DNA of 64,000 bases, taken from assembly GCF_000819865.1 (NCBI RefSeq), contig NZ_CDDF01000006.1:1-64000 (forward strand), read 5' to 3'. The stretch comes from Aeromonas eucrenophila (GTDB taxonomy: Bacteria; Pseudomonadota; Gammaproteobacteria; Enterobacterales; Aeromonadaceae). Positions 54,346 to 64,000 of the stretch are shown in pieces (position 1 is the stretch's first letter; every line of letters begins with the position of its first letter). Below the pieces are notes generated by a model. It was not told the origin of the DNA and did not search any database. It saw nothing but the letters and a program-made list of their open reading frames with translations. The translations under genes and the position numbers were made by a program.

Positions 54346-55119
54346 ATGGCCTTTATTCTTCCCGATCACCCTTTCGATCCCGATCAGCTGGCTGGCGACA
54401 TCAGCGGCATCGCCTCCGATCTCGGCTGGCATGACTCTGGCTTGCACCGGCATGGCCGTCACCAGTTGCTGTTCGCCCAGGCGGGCTGCATGAGCATAGA
54501 GCTGGCGCACAGGATCTGTCTGTTGCCACCGAGCCGGGCGGCCTGGCTGCCGGCGGGCACGCCCCATCGGGTGTTGATGCGCGGGGTGGTCGCCTACCGC
54601 TCTCTCTACTTCAGACCGCAGGCCGAATTGCCGACCGAGGTGCAGGTGATCGCGGTCAATCCCCTGTTGCGGGAGATCATCGAGCGGATGGCATTCTGGC
54701 CCTGGGACAAACCGAGACAGGAGCAGAGCCGGCTGCTGGCACTCTTCATGGAGGAGCTGGCAGAGGCACCGCAGGAATCCTGGCAACTGCCGCTGCCCGC
54801 CGATCCGCGGCTGGACACCTGGTTGCAGGAGGTGACCCGAGACGGCGCCCTGCCCGATCGGCTCAACCGGCTGGCCGAGCGGGTAGGTGCCAGCGACAAG
54901 ACCATTGGCCGCATCTTCCTGCGGGACACCGGCATGAGCTATCAAGCCTGGCGCCAGCAGTGGCGATTGCTGCGCGCCATGGAATTGCTGGCCGAGCAGA
55001 CCCCCATCGGCCAGGTAGCCGGCCAACTGGAGTTCTCCAGCGACAGCGCCTTCATCAGCTTCTTCAAACAACACACAGGGCAGACCCCCTTGCGCTACCT
55101 GGGCGCGCGGGGCAAATAG
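54346..55119 (+). CDS. AraC-family regulator (NimR-like)
   Basis: 257 residues. A cupin-like N-domain (HRHGRHQLLFAQAG) and two C-terminal HTHs (LNRLAERVGASDKTIGRIFLRDTGMSYQAWRQQWRLLRAMELLAEQ, IGQVAGQLEFSSDSAFISFFKQHTGQTPLRYL). The layout resembles E. coli NimR, which controls an adjacent MFS pump. Divergent MFS neighbour supports this. Confidence 0.87.
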   Translation: MAFILPDHPFDPDQLAGDISGIASDLGWHDSGLHRHGRHQLLFAQAGCMSIELAHRICLLPPSRAAWLPAGTPHRVLMRGVVAYRSLYFRPQAELPTEVQVIAVNPLLREIIERMAFWPWDKPRQEQSRLLALFMEELAEAPQESWQLPLPADPRLDTWLQEVTRDGALPDRLNRLAERVGASDKTIGRIFLRDTGMSYQAWRQQWRLLRAMELLAEQTPIGQVAGQLEFSSDSAFISFFKQHTGQTPLRYLGARGK

Positions 55120-55193
55120 CCGCCAGCAGTATGCTTCCCCCCCCTTGCCATCCAACGCCTGGCAGCAGGTTCAACTCACCGTTTTTATAAGCC

Positions 55194-55218
55194 GATGATT
55201 TTATTTAAATTAATCATC
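55194..55218. promoter_or_regulatory. AT-rich inverted repeat upstream of avtA
   Basis: GATGATT (55194-55200) and AATCATC (55212-55218) around an 11-bp AT-rich core. It could be a regulator site for avtA, which in E. coli responds to alanine and leucine. The rest of 55120-55384 shows only a parS-like site. Confidence 0.3.
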
Positions 55219-55287
55219 ATTCAGATATGAGGGGTGAGAGATATCCATTTCGGATTAGGCATTCTCAAATCCCTGGGTAGCCAGCCC

Positions 55288-55303
55288 TGTTCCACGTGAA
55301 ACG
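55288..55303. other. parS-like site 2
   Basis: TGTTCCACGTGAAACG, 15 of 16 matches to the parS consensus, in the gap between the AraC gene and avtA. Confidence 0.88.
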
Positions 55304-55384
55304 TCCGGTTTTTTTGATCGACACCCGCTTTTGAACTGAGCTATGGTGCTACATCCCCGTTACTCAATCTGGATCCGCCACCGA

Positions 55385-56638
55385 ATGGAATTTTCCTTGT
55401 TCGGCGAGAAGTTCACTCGCCACGCCGGCATTACCCAACTCATGGATGACCTCAATCAGGGGCTGCTCAATCCGGACGCCATCATGCTGGGGGGCGGCAA
55501 CCCGGCCCCCATCCCCGCCATGCTGGAACGCTTCCAGGCCGAGGCGCAGAGCCTGCTCGATAACGGTGAACTGGTCAAAGCCATGGCCAACTATGACGGC
55601 CCGCAAGGCAAGGACAGGTTCACCAAGGCACTGGCCGCCCTGCTCAGCAAGGAACTCGGCTGGGACATATCCGCTCGCAACATCGCCCTGACCAACGGCA
55701 GCCAGAATGCCTTCTTCTATCTGTTCAACCTGCTGGCCGGCGAGTTTGCCGATGGCCGCAAGAAGAAGGTGCTCTTCCCCCTGGCTCCCGAATACATCGG
55801 CTATGCCGACTCGGCCCTCGCCGACGATTACTTCGTGGCCTACAAGCCCACCATAGAGAAGCTGGCCGATGGCCAGTTCAAGTACCATGTGGATTTCGAG
55901 AGCCTGCAGGTGGGTGATGACATCGGGGTAATTTGCGTCTCCCGCCCGACCAACCCGACCGGCAACGTGCTGACCGATGAGGAAGTAGAGCATCTGGATC
56001 AGATCGCTCGCGACAAGGGCATTCCGCTGCTGATCGACAACGCCTACGGGGTGCCCTTCCCCGGCATCATCTTCAGCGAAGCCAAGCCGTTCTGGAATGC
56101 CAACACCATCCTCTGCATGAGCCTCTCCAAGCTCGGCCTGCCGGGCACCCGCTGTGGCATCGTCATCGCCGATGAGAAGATCATCCAGGCCATCACCAAC
56201 CTGAGCGGCATCATCAACCTGGCGCCGGGCAGCCTGGGGCCCGCCATCACCATCCCCATGATAGAGAGCGGCGAGATCATCGCCCTGAGCGAACAGGTGG
56301 TGAAGCCTTTCTACAAGCAGAAGGCCGAGCTGGCGGTGAAGCTGCTACGTGAGGCGATCCCGGATCCCCGCTTCCATATCCACAAGCCGGAAGGCGCCCT
56401 CTTCCTCTGGCTCTGGTTCGAAGACTTGCCGATCCACAGCCAGACACTCTATGAGCGGTTGAAGGAGAAGAACCTGCTGATAGTGCCGGGCCACTACTTC
56501 TTCCCCGGCATCGATGACCCCGAGTGGCGCCACAGCCAGGAGTGCATCCGCCTCAACTACTCCCAGAGCGAGGAGCTGGTGCGCCGCGGTGTCGCCATCC
56601 TGGCCGAGGAGATCAATCGCCTCTACGCCGGCGGCTGA
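55385..56638 (+). CDS. avtA: Valine--pyruvate transaminase
   Basis: 417 residues, same length as E. coli AvtA. Makes L-alanine and 2-oxoisovalerate from valine and pyruvate with PLP. MEFSLFGEKFTRHAGITQLMDDLN, NYDGPQGK, CVSRPTNPTGNVLTDEEV, the PLP lysine in SLSKLGLPGTRCG, and HKPEGALFLWLWFEDLPI all match. The start at 55385 was chosen for this N-terminus. Single gene. Confidence 0.95.
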   Translation: MEFSLFGEKFTRHAGITQLMDDLNQGLLNPDAIMLGGGNPAPIPAMLERFQAEAQSLLDNGELVKAMANYDGPQGKDRFTKALAALLSKELGWDISARNIALTNGSQNAFFYLFNLLAGEFADGRKKKVLFPLAPEYIGYADSALADDYFVAYKPTIEKLADGQFKYHVDFESLQVGDDIGVICVSRPTNPTGNVLTDEEVEHLDQIARDKGIPLLIDNAYGVPFPGIIFSEAKPFWNANTILCMSLSKLGLPGTRCGIVIADEKIIQAITNLSGIINLAPGSLGPAITIPMIESGEIIALSEQVVKPFYKQKAELAVKLLREAIPDPRFHIHKPEGALFLWLWFEDLPIHSQTLYERLKEKNLLIVPGHYFFPGIDDPEWRHSQECIRLNYSQSEELVRRGVAILAEEINRLYAGG

Positions 56639-56658
56639 AGCCCGGTGCCAGAAAATAA

Positions 56659-56684
56659 AAAAGGCCTGCGATTGCAGGCCTTTT
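56659..56684. terminator. Bidirectional terminator between avtA and hsp20 genes
   Basis: Stem AAAAGGCCTGC/GCAGGCCTTTT with a GATT loop, flanked by A- and T-runs. Confidence 0.9.
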
Positions 56685-56696
56685 CGATCTAAGGGC

Positions 56697-57137
56697 TTAG
56701 CTCGGCAGCGCCAGCTGCTCCGCCTGACCGATGGGAATGGCGCGGGGCTTGAGCGCTTCGGGCAGCTCGCGGGCCAGGTCGATGATCAGCAGACCGTGTT
56801 CCAGTCTGGCGCCTCGTACCTCGACATGCTGGCTCAGCTTGAAGGCGAGCTCGAAGTCACGCTCGGCTATGCCCTGATGGAGGAAGCGACGCTCCCCGGT
56901 AGCGGGTGTCTTGCGGCCCTTCACCTTGAGGGTGCCGTTTTCGGTCTCCAGCTCCAGCTCTTCACGCTCGAAGCCCGCCACCGCCAGGGTGATGCGGTAG
57001 CCATCTTGCTCCAGCTTTTCGATGTTGTAAGGGGGATAGGCCGATGTCTTGTGTTCAAACAGGCCTTCCAGCTCACGGGCCATCCGCTCGAAGCCGACGG
57101 CATTGGAAGAGAGATGAGAAAAATCGAGGTTACGCAT
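56697..57137 (-). CDS. Small heat-shock protein, IbpB-like
   Basis: 146 residues. Alpha-crystallin domain (about 33-125) with YPPYNIEKLEQDGYRITLAVAGF and ERDFELAFKLSQHVEVRGARLEHGLLIIDL. It lacks a clear IxI at the C-terminus; AIPI is the nearest. Second gene after ibpA, 93 bases downstream, giving an ibpA-ibpB arrangement. It holds denatured proteins for refolding. A ROSE-type hairpin covers its ribosome site. Confidence 0.88.
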   Translation of the reverse strand: MRNLDFSHLSSNAVGFERMARELEGLFEHKTSAYPPYNIEKLEQDGYRITLAVAGFEREELELETENGTLKVKGRKTPATGERRFLHQGIAERDFELAFKLSQHVEVRGARLEHGLLIIDLARELPEALKPRAIPIGQAEQLALPS

Positions 57138-57144
57138 AATCCTA

Positions 57145-57160
57145 TCCTTCTAATAAGCAA
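57145..57160 (-). promoter_or_regulatory. ROSE-type RNA thermometer hairpin, second gene
   Basis: On the minus strand UUGCUU (57160-57155), loop AUUAG, AAGGA (57149-57145). It pairs U-A, U-A, C-G, G opposite G, U-A: the UYGCU anti-Shine-Dalgarno with opposed G characteristic of ROSE elements. It hides AAGGA before the ATG at 57137. Confidence 0.6.
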
Positions 57161-57230
57161 CAGGTTTGAATCTCCACAGGCCCATCATAGGCACCCGGGA
57201 AACCGGATTTAAAACGGTAGTCAGCGGCTC

Positions 57231-57644
57231 TTAGCCGTTGATCTCGATCTTGCGCGGCTTCATCGCCTCGGGCACTTCACGCGCCAGTTCGATGTGCAAC
57301 AGACCGTTCTTCAGATCGGCCCCCTTCACCCGCACATAGTCGGCCAGCTGGAAGCGACGCTCGAAGCCTCGCTCGGCGATGCCTTGATAGAGATAGTTGC
57401 GATCGGTATCGACCTGCTTGCTGCCCTTCACCGTCAGCAGGTTTTCCTGGAAGCTCAGCTCCAGCTCCTCCTGGGTGAAGCCCGCCACCGCCATGCTGAT
57501 GCGGTAGTCGTTGTCCCCCAGCTGCTCGATGTTGTAGGGGGGATAACCGGCATTGCCATTGCTGGCCGCAGATTCGATGAGATTGGCCAGACGATCGAAA
57601 CCGATGGCAGAACGATAGAGCGGAGAGAAGTCGATAGAACGCAT
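57231..57644 (-). CDS. ibpA: Small heat-shock protein IbpA
   Basis: 137 residues, the length of E. coli Ibp[83 protein letters not shown] and C-terminal RKIEING with the IEI motif. Cytoplasmic holdase. First gene of the pair, with a sigma-32 promoter and a ROSE-type leader. Confidence 0.95.
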   Translation of the reverse strand: MRSIDFSPLYRSAIGFDRLANLIESAASNGNAGYPPYNIEQLGDNDYRISMAVAGFTQEELELSFQENLLTVKGSKQVDTDRNYLYQGIAERGFERRFQLADYVRVKGADLKNGLLHIELAREVPEAMKPRKIEING

Positions 57645-57650
57645 AGTATT

Positions 57651-57666
57651 ACCCTCTTTTGAGCGA
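57651..57666 (-). promoter_or_regulatory. ROSE-type RNA thermometer hairpin of ibpA
   Basis: On the minus strand UCGCUC (57666-57661), AAAA loop, GAGGGU (57656-57651). It pairs C-G, U-A, C-G, G opposite G, C-G. UCGCU fits the UYGCU motif. It masks the AGAGGG ribosome site 7 bases before the ibpA ATG. Confidence 0.65.
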
Positions 57667-57740
57667 TAACAGATTGTTTGCCCTCCATTAGGACGGGCGC
57701 CTGGTCGAAACCTCTATTGAGCGTTCCGGCCTTGTTACCT

Positions 57741-57768
57741 ATATAGGGGTCAGCTTTTTGCTTTCAAG
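57741..57768 (-). promoter_or_regulatory. Sigma-32 heat-shock promoter of ibpA
   Basis: On the minus strand CTTGAAA (57768-57762), 12 bases, CCCCTATAT (57749-57741), close to the RpoH consensus CTTGAAA-N11-16-CCCCATNT. It would start transcription about 90 bases before the ibpA ATG. Confidence 0.88.
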
Positions 57769-57914
57769 GGAGATTTTTAAAAAATTTTTCCCCGCTCACT
57801 CTCGCGCTACAATTTGGCCCGATTGTGATGATTATCGGCCCGCGGGCCACTCATGCCCTCGCTCACCCGGCGCCATACTGGTTGCACTTCCCCCAACCCG
57901 CAGAGAAGAACGCC

Positions 57915-58685
57915 ATGAAAATCACCCAGGTTCGCAACGCCACCCTGCTCGTCCACTACGCCGGAACCCGCTTCCTGATCGATCCCATGCTGGCACCCAA
58001 GGGAACCTATCCCGGCTTCGAGGGCATGGCCAACAGCCACCTGCGCAATCCCCTGGTCGAGTTGCCGCTGCCCATGGCGACCCTGCTCGAGGTGGACGCC
58101 GTGATAGTGACCCATGACCACCTGGACCACTGGGATCCCGCGGCGCAGCAGCTGGTCCCCAAGCACCTCCCCTTGTTCGCGCAGCACCAGCAGGACGCCG
58201 ATACCCTGCGTGCCAGCGGCTTCCAGGATGTGCGCCTGCTGGGCAGCGCGGGGGAATTTGCCGGTATCCGGCTGCAACAGACGGAAGGTCAACACGGCAG
58301 TGACAAGATCATGGCCGTGTTGGGAGAGCGGCTGGGAGAGGTTTGCGGCGTGGTCTTCTCCCATCCAACCGAGAAGACACTCTACCTGGCCGGCGATACG
58401 GTCTGGAACGAGCGGGTGGCCCAGAGCATGACACGGCACAACCCCGAGGTGATAGTGCTCAACTGTGGCGATGCCCATATTCCCGGGCTCGGCCCCATCA
58501 TCATGAACAAGGAGGACGTACTGGCGGTGCACCAGGCGGCCCCGCAGGCCACCCTGATCGCCAGCCACCTGGAGGCCGTCAATCATGCCCTGCTGTCCCG
58601 ACGCGAGCTGCGCGACTACCTTGGCGAACAGGGCATACAGCAGCGGGTACTGGTGCCGGAGGATGGTGAGACCCTGGTGCTGTGA
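57915..58685 (+). CDS. Metallo-beta-lactamase-fold hydrolase
   Basis: 256 residues. Metal motif THDHLDHWD with His67, Asp68, His69, Asp71 and His72, LAGDTVWNE, and a late His in ASHLEAVNH. The group resembles UlaG/UPF0173-like MBL enzymes. Substrate unknown. The start at 57915 follows AGAGAAGAACGCC. It lies 88 bases before a GlxA-type regulator on the same strand, with a terminator between. Confidence 0.8.
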   Translation: MKITQVRNATLLVHYAGTRFLIDPMLAPKGTYPGFEGMANSHLRNPLVELPLPMATLLEVDAVIVTHDHLDHWDPAAQQLVPKHLPLFAQHQQDADTLRASGFQDVRLLGSAGEFAGIRLQQTEGQHGSDKIMAVLGERLGEVCGVVFSHPTEKTLYLAGDTVWNERVAQSMTRHNPEVIVLNCGDAHIPGLGPIIMNKEDVLAVHQAAPQATLIASHLEAVNHALLSRRELRDYLGEQGIQQRVLVPEDGETLVL

Positions 58686-58690
58686 GCAAG

Positions 58691-58724
58691 AGGGCCATGC
58701 AACTGCATGGCCCTTCGTCTTTTC
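58691..58724 (+). terminator. Terminator after MBL hydrolase gene
   Basis: Arms AGGGCCATGCA and TGCATGGCCCT with a 2-base centre, then TCGTCTTTT. Confidence 0.75.
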
Positions 58725-58773
58725 GTGACCAGAGATTATCATCCTTGTGCAACGAGCAGAGGAGTCTACCGCC

Positions 58774-59736
58774 ATGCCCAGCCCGATAGTCGCCGTGGTG
58801 ACCTTCGATCAGTTCAGCCCCTTCCATTGTGCCGTGCCCTGCCTCATCTTCGGCGACATGATGATGCCGGGTCAGCCCCTGTTCGAACTCAGACTCTGCG
58901 CCGGTGACGACATCCGTCAGCCCGGCTCCTCACAAGGCTTCTTCATCCATCCTCCCCACGGGCTCGACGCCCTGGCCGAGGCGGACATCATCATAGTCCC
59001 CTTCTGGCGGGATCCGGCCGAGCGCCCGACCCAACCCTTGCTCGACGCCCTGGTGGCCGCCCACGACAGAGGAGCCCAGGTGGTGGGGCTCTGCCTCGGC
59101 ACCTATGTGCTGGCTTACGCCGGCCTGCTGGAGGGACGCAGGGCCTCCACCCACTGGGAATACGAGCAGGACTTCATGCGGCGCTTTCCCGGTGTGCGGC
59201 TCGATACCAATGCCCTCTACGTGGACGATGAGAACCTGATCACCTCGGCCGGCACGGCGGCCGGGCTGGATTGCTGCCTCTATCTGGTGCGCCAGCATCA
59301 TGGCAGCCGGATAGCCAACAAGCTGGCAAGACGGCTGGTGGTGCCACCCCATCGAGAAGGGGGCCAGGCCCAGTTCATCGAGCAGCCGGTGCCCGCCTCC
59401 ACCCGGGACGCCAGAATGAATCAGCTGTTGGATCATCTGCGCGGCCATCTGGCGCAGCCCCACAACCTGGACAGCCTGGCGGAGCACTGCCTGATGAGTC
59501 GGCGCACCTTCACCCGCCGCTTCCAGCAGGCGACCGGCCTCTCCGTCGGTGACTGGCTGCTGGCCGAGCGGCTCAGGCGCAGCCAGGAGTTGCTGGAATC
59601 CAGCTCTCACTCCATGGAGCGCATCGCCGAGCTGGTGGGGTTGAAGACGGCCACCAGCCTGCGCCAGCACTTTCGCACCCGCTTCGGGGTGTCTCCGAGC
59701 GAGTGGCGTCGCACCTTTCGTGGCGACAGGCTGTAA
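58774..59736 (+). CDS. GlxA-family regulator (DJ-1/PfpI plus AraC)
   Basis: 320 residues. A DJ-1/PfpI-like domain (about 5-175) with the nucleophile-type Cys in VVGLCLGTYVLAYAGLLEGRRASTHW, then an AraC DNA-binding domain (about 215-318: LDSLAEHCLMSRRTFTRRFQQATGLSVGDWLLAERLRRSQELLE). The start at 58774 was chosen because GAGGAG lies upstream. Target genes unknown; the MBL gene beside it is a possibility. Confidence 0.87.
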   Translation: MPSPIVAVVTFDQFSPFHCAVPCLIFGDMMMPGQPLFELRLCAGDDIRQPGSSQGFFIHPPHGLDALAEADIIIVPFWRDPAERPTQPLLDALVAAHDRGAQVVGLCLGTYVLAYAGLLEGRRASTHWEYEQDFMRRFPGVRLDTNALYVDDENLITSAGTAAGLDCCLYLVRQHHGSRIANKLARRLVVPPHREGGQAQFIEQPVPASTRDARMNQLLDHLRGHLAQPHNLDSLAEHCLMSRRTFTRRFQQATGLSVGDWLLAERLRRSQELLESSSHSMERIAELVGLKTATSLRQHFRTRFGVSPSEWRRTFRGDRL

Positions 59737-59825
59737 CCCTGCTCTTGCCGCTCAACCCGCTCGGCAACACCAGCCAGACCTCAGGGCCGGATTGAACTGG
59801 CCTGACGCCAGCGCATCGGAGTGGG

Positions 59826-59841
59826 TGTTTCACGTGGAACG
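59826..59841. other. parS-like site 3
   Basis: TGTTTCACGTGGAACG, identical to site 1, 15 of 16 matches to consensus. In the gap between the GlxA-type gene and gyrB. Confidence 0.87.
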
Positions 59842-59870
59842 TGGCTCTTTATACCCAAGTCCTGAAAACA

Positions 59871-59897
59871 AAAAGCCGGTCACGAGGACCGGCTTTT
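59871..59897. terminator. Bidirectional terminator after gyrB
   Basis: Stem AAAAGCCGGTC/GACCGGCTTTT with a 5-base loop. It ends the dnaN-recF-gyrB transcript and the GlxA-type gene from the other side. Confidence 0.9.
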
Positions 59898-59916
59898 TTA
59901 TTGCTCTACTGAGTCG

Positions 59917-63431
<3,515 letters not shown>

Positions 63432-63433
63432 GA

Positions 63434-64000
63434 CTAGATCCGCATCGGCATCACCACGTACTGAGCATCTTGGCTGTCAAAATCCTCAATAATGGCACTG
63501 CTGATGGAATCGCTCAGGCTGATCCGGATCTGGTCACATTTTAACGTATTCAACACGTCCAGCACATAGGAGACGTTGAAGCCGATCTCCATCTCGCCAG
63601 CCTCGTATTGTACGTCAAGCAACTCTTCCGCTTCTTCCTGTTCCGGGTTGTTGGCGGTGATGCGCAGCAAATGTTGCTGCAAATTGAGACGCACCCCACG
63701 GAATTTTTCATTGGAGAGGATGGCGGCACGGGCGAAGGCCTGGCGCAGATCCTCGCGGCCGGCGATCAGGGCCTTGTCACTGCCCCGCGGTATGACGCGG
63801 CGCCAGTCAGGGAAGCGACCATCCACCAGCTTGGAGGTAAAGATGAAACCGTCCAGCGCGGCGCGCAGGTTGCTGCGACCGATCTGCAACCGTACCGGCT
63901 TGTCTTCCGCTTCCAGCAGGCGCACCAGCTCCAGCACTCCTTTACGGGGCAGGATGACCTGATGATCGGGCAGCGAATCCTGCACCACCTCGCGGCGGCA
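63434..64000 (-). CDS. dnaN: DNA polymerase III beta clamp, C-terminal part
   Basis: Only the C-terminal half (about 188 residues) is in the window; the gene runs off the right edge. LPRKGVLELVRLLE, RAAILSNEKFRGVRLNL and the end DAQYVVMPMRI are those of DnaN. The ring holds polymerase III on DNA. dnaA and oriC are expected beyond the edge. Confidence 0.96.
   Translation of the reverse strand, partial: CRREVVQDSLPDHQVILPRKGVLELVRLLEAEDKPVRLQIGRSNLRAALDGFIFTSKLVDGRFPDWRRVIPRGSDKALIAGREDLRQAFARAAILSNEKFRGVRLNLQQHLLRITANNPEQEEAEELLDVQYEAGEMEIGFNVSYVLDVLNTLKCDQIRISLSDSISSAIIEDFDSQDAQYVVMPMRI

Noticed and set aside
56697..57644. The two hsp20 genes as another recent tail duplication
   Set aside because: They are full-length, strongly diverged paralogues in the standard ibpA-ibpB order, not copied ends.

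Overview
The window is high-GC, gene-dense chromosomal DNA of a gammaproteobacterium, most likely an Aeromonas (inference from protein sequences such as GyrB, SpoT, FabV and BtuB and from gene order; no database search was made). It lies beside the replication origin. The right edge carries dnaN-recF-gyrB, and the last 11 kb hold four parS-like 16-mers. The left edge is the promoter and boxB/boxA leader of an rRNA operon whose 16S gene lies outside the window. I see no insertion sequence, prophage or CRISPR array.

Layout. 1-8.6 kb: rrn promoter, a membrane-anchored RRM protein, murI, btuB with a cobalamin riboswitch, then the pyruvate-sensing ypdA/ypdB pair beside its transporter target yhjX, and leuE. 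8.8-15.2 kb: fsr, a YhiN-type flavoprotein, ferritin, a TPR-GGDEF protein and fabV. 15.6-17.2 kb: uspA and an auxiliary-type tryptophanyl-tRNA synthetase behind a Trp-codon leader peptide with alternative hairpins, a ribosome-mediated attenuator. 17.2-23.8 kb: LysR regulator, two DMT exporters, a DUF6314-like protein, a PAS-degenerate-GGDEF protein and an LPS core pair (kdkA, GT9 heptosyltransferase). 24-30 kb: gmk-rpoZ-spoT-trmH, then pldB-yigL. 30-31.4 kb: a ricin-type lectin lipoprotein and the argX-hisR-leuT-proM tRNA operon. 31.6-40 kb: tetR-RND efflux operon, an orphan hybrid-sensor-like kinase, gor. 40-45 kb: a MocR regulator broken by an amber codon, then a double-thioredoxin protein and a DsbD/ScsB-like reductase. 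45-53 kb: kdpFABC-kdpDE. 53-59.7 kb: MFS/AraC pair, avtA, the ibpA-ibpB heat-shock pair, an MBL hydrolase and a GlxA-type regulator.

Two things stand out. First, the trpS leader at 16060-16182: a 15-residue peptide with tandem Trp codons followed by protector, antiterminator and terminator helices. Second, extra diverged copies of gene 3' ends lie just downstream of gor (two extra copies), kdpB, kdpC and kdpE. Where the copies can be aligned in frame, the differences are mostly at synonymous third positions. That suggests the tails diverged while still coding and are relics of allele replacement by recombination with related DNA.

Regulation visible in the sequence includes a YpdB direct repeat before yhjX, a sigma-32 promoter and two ROSE-type hairpins in ibpAB, a palindrome overlapping the tetR -10 box, TTTACGCC repeats before kdpF, and an inverted repeat between the MFS and AraC genes.
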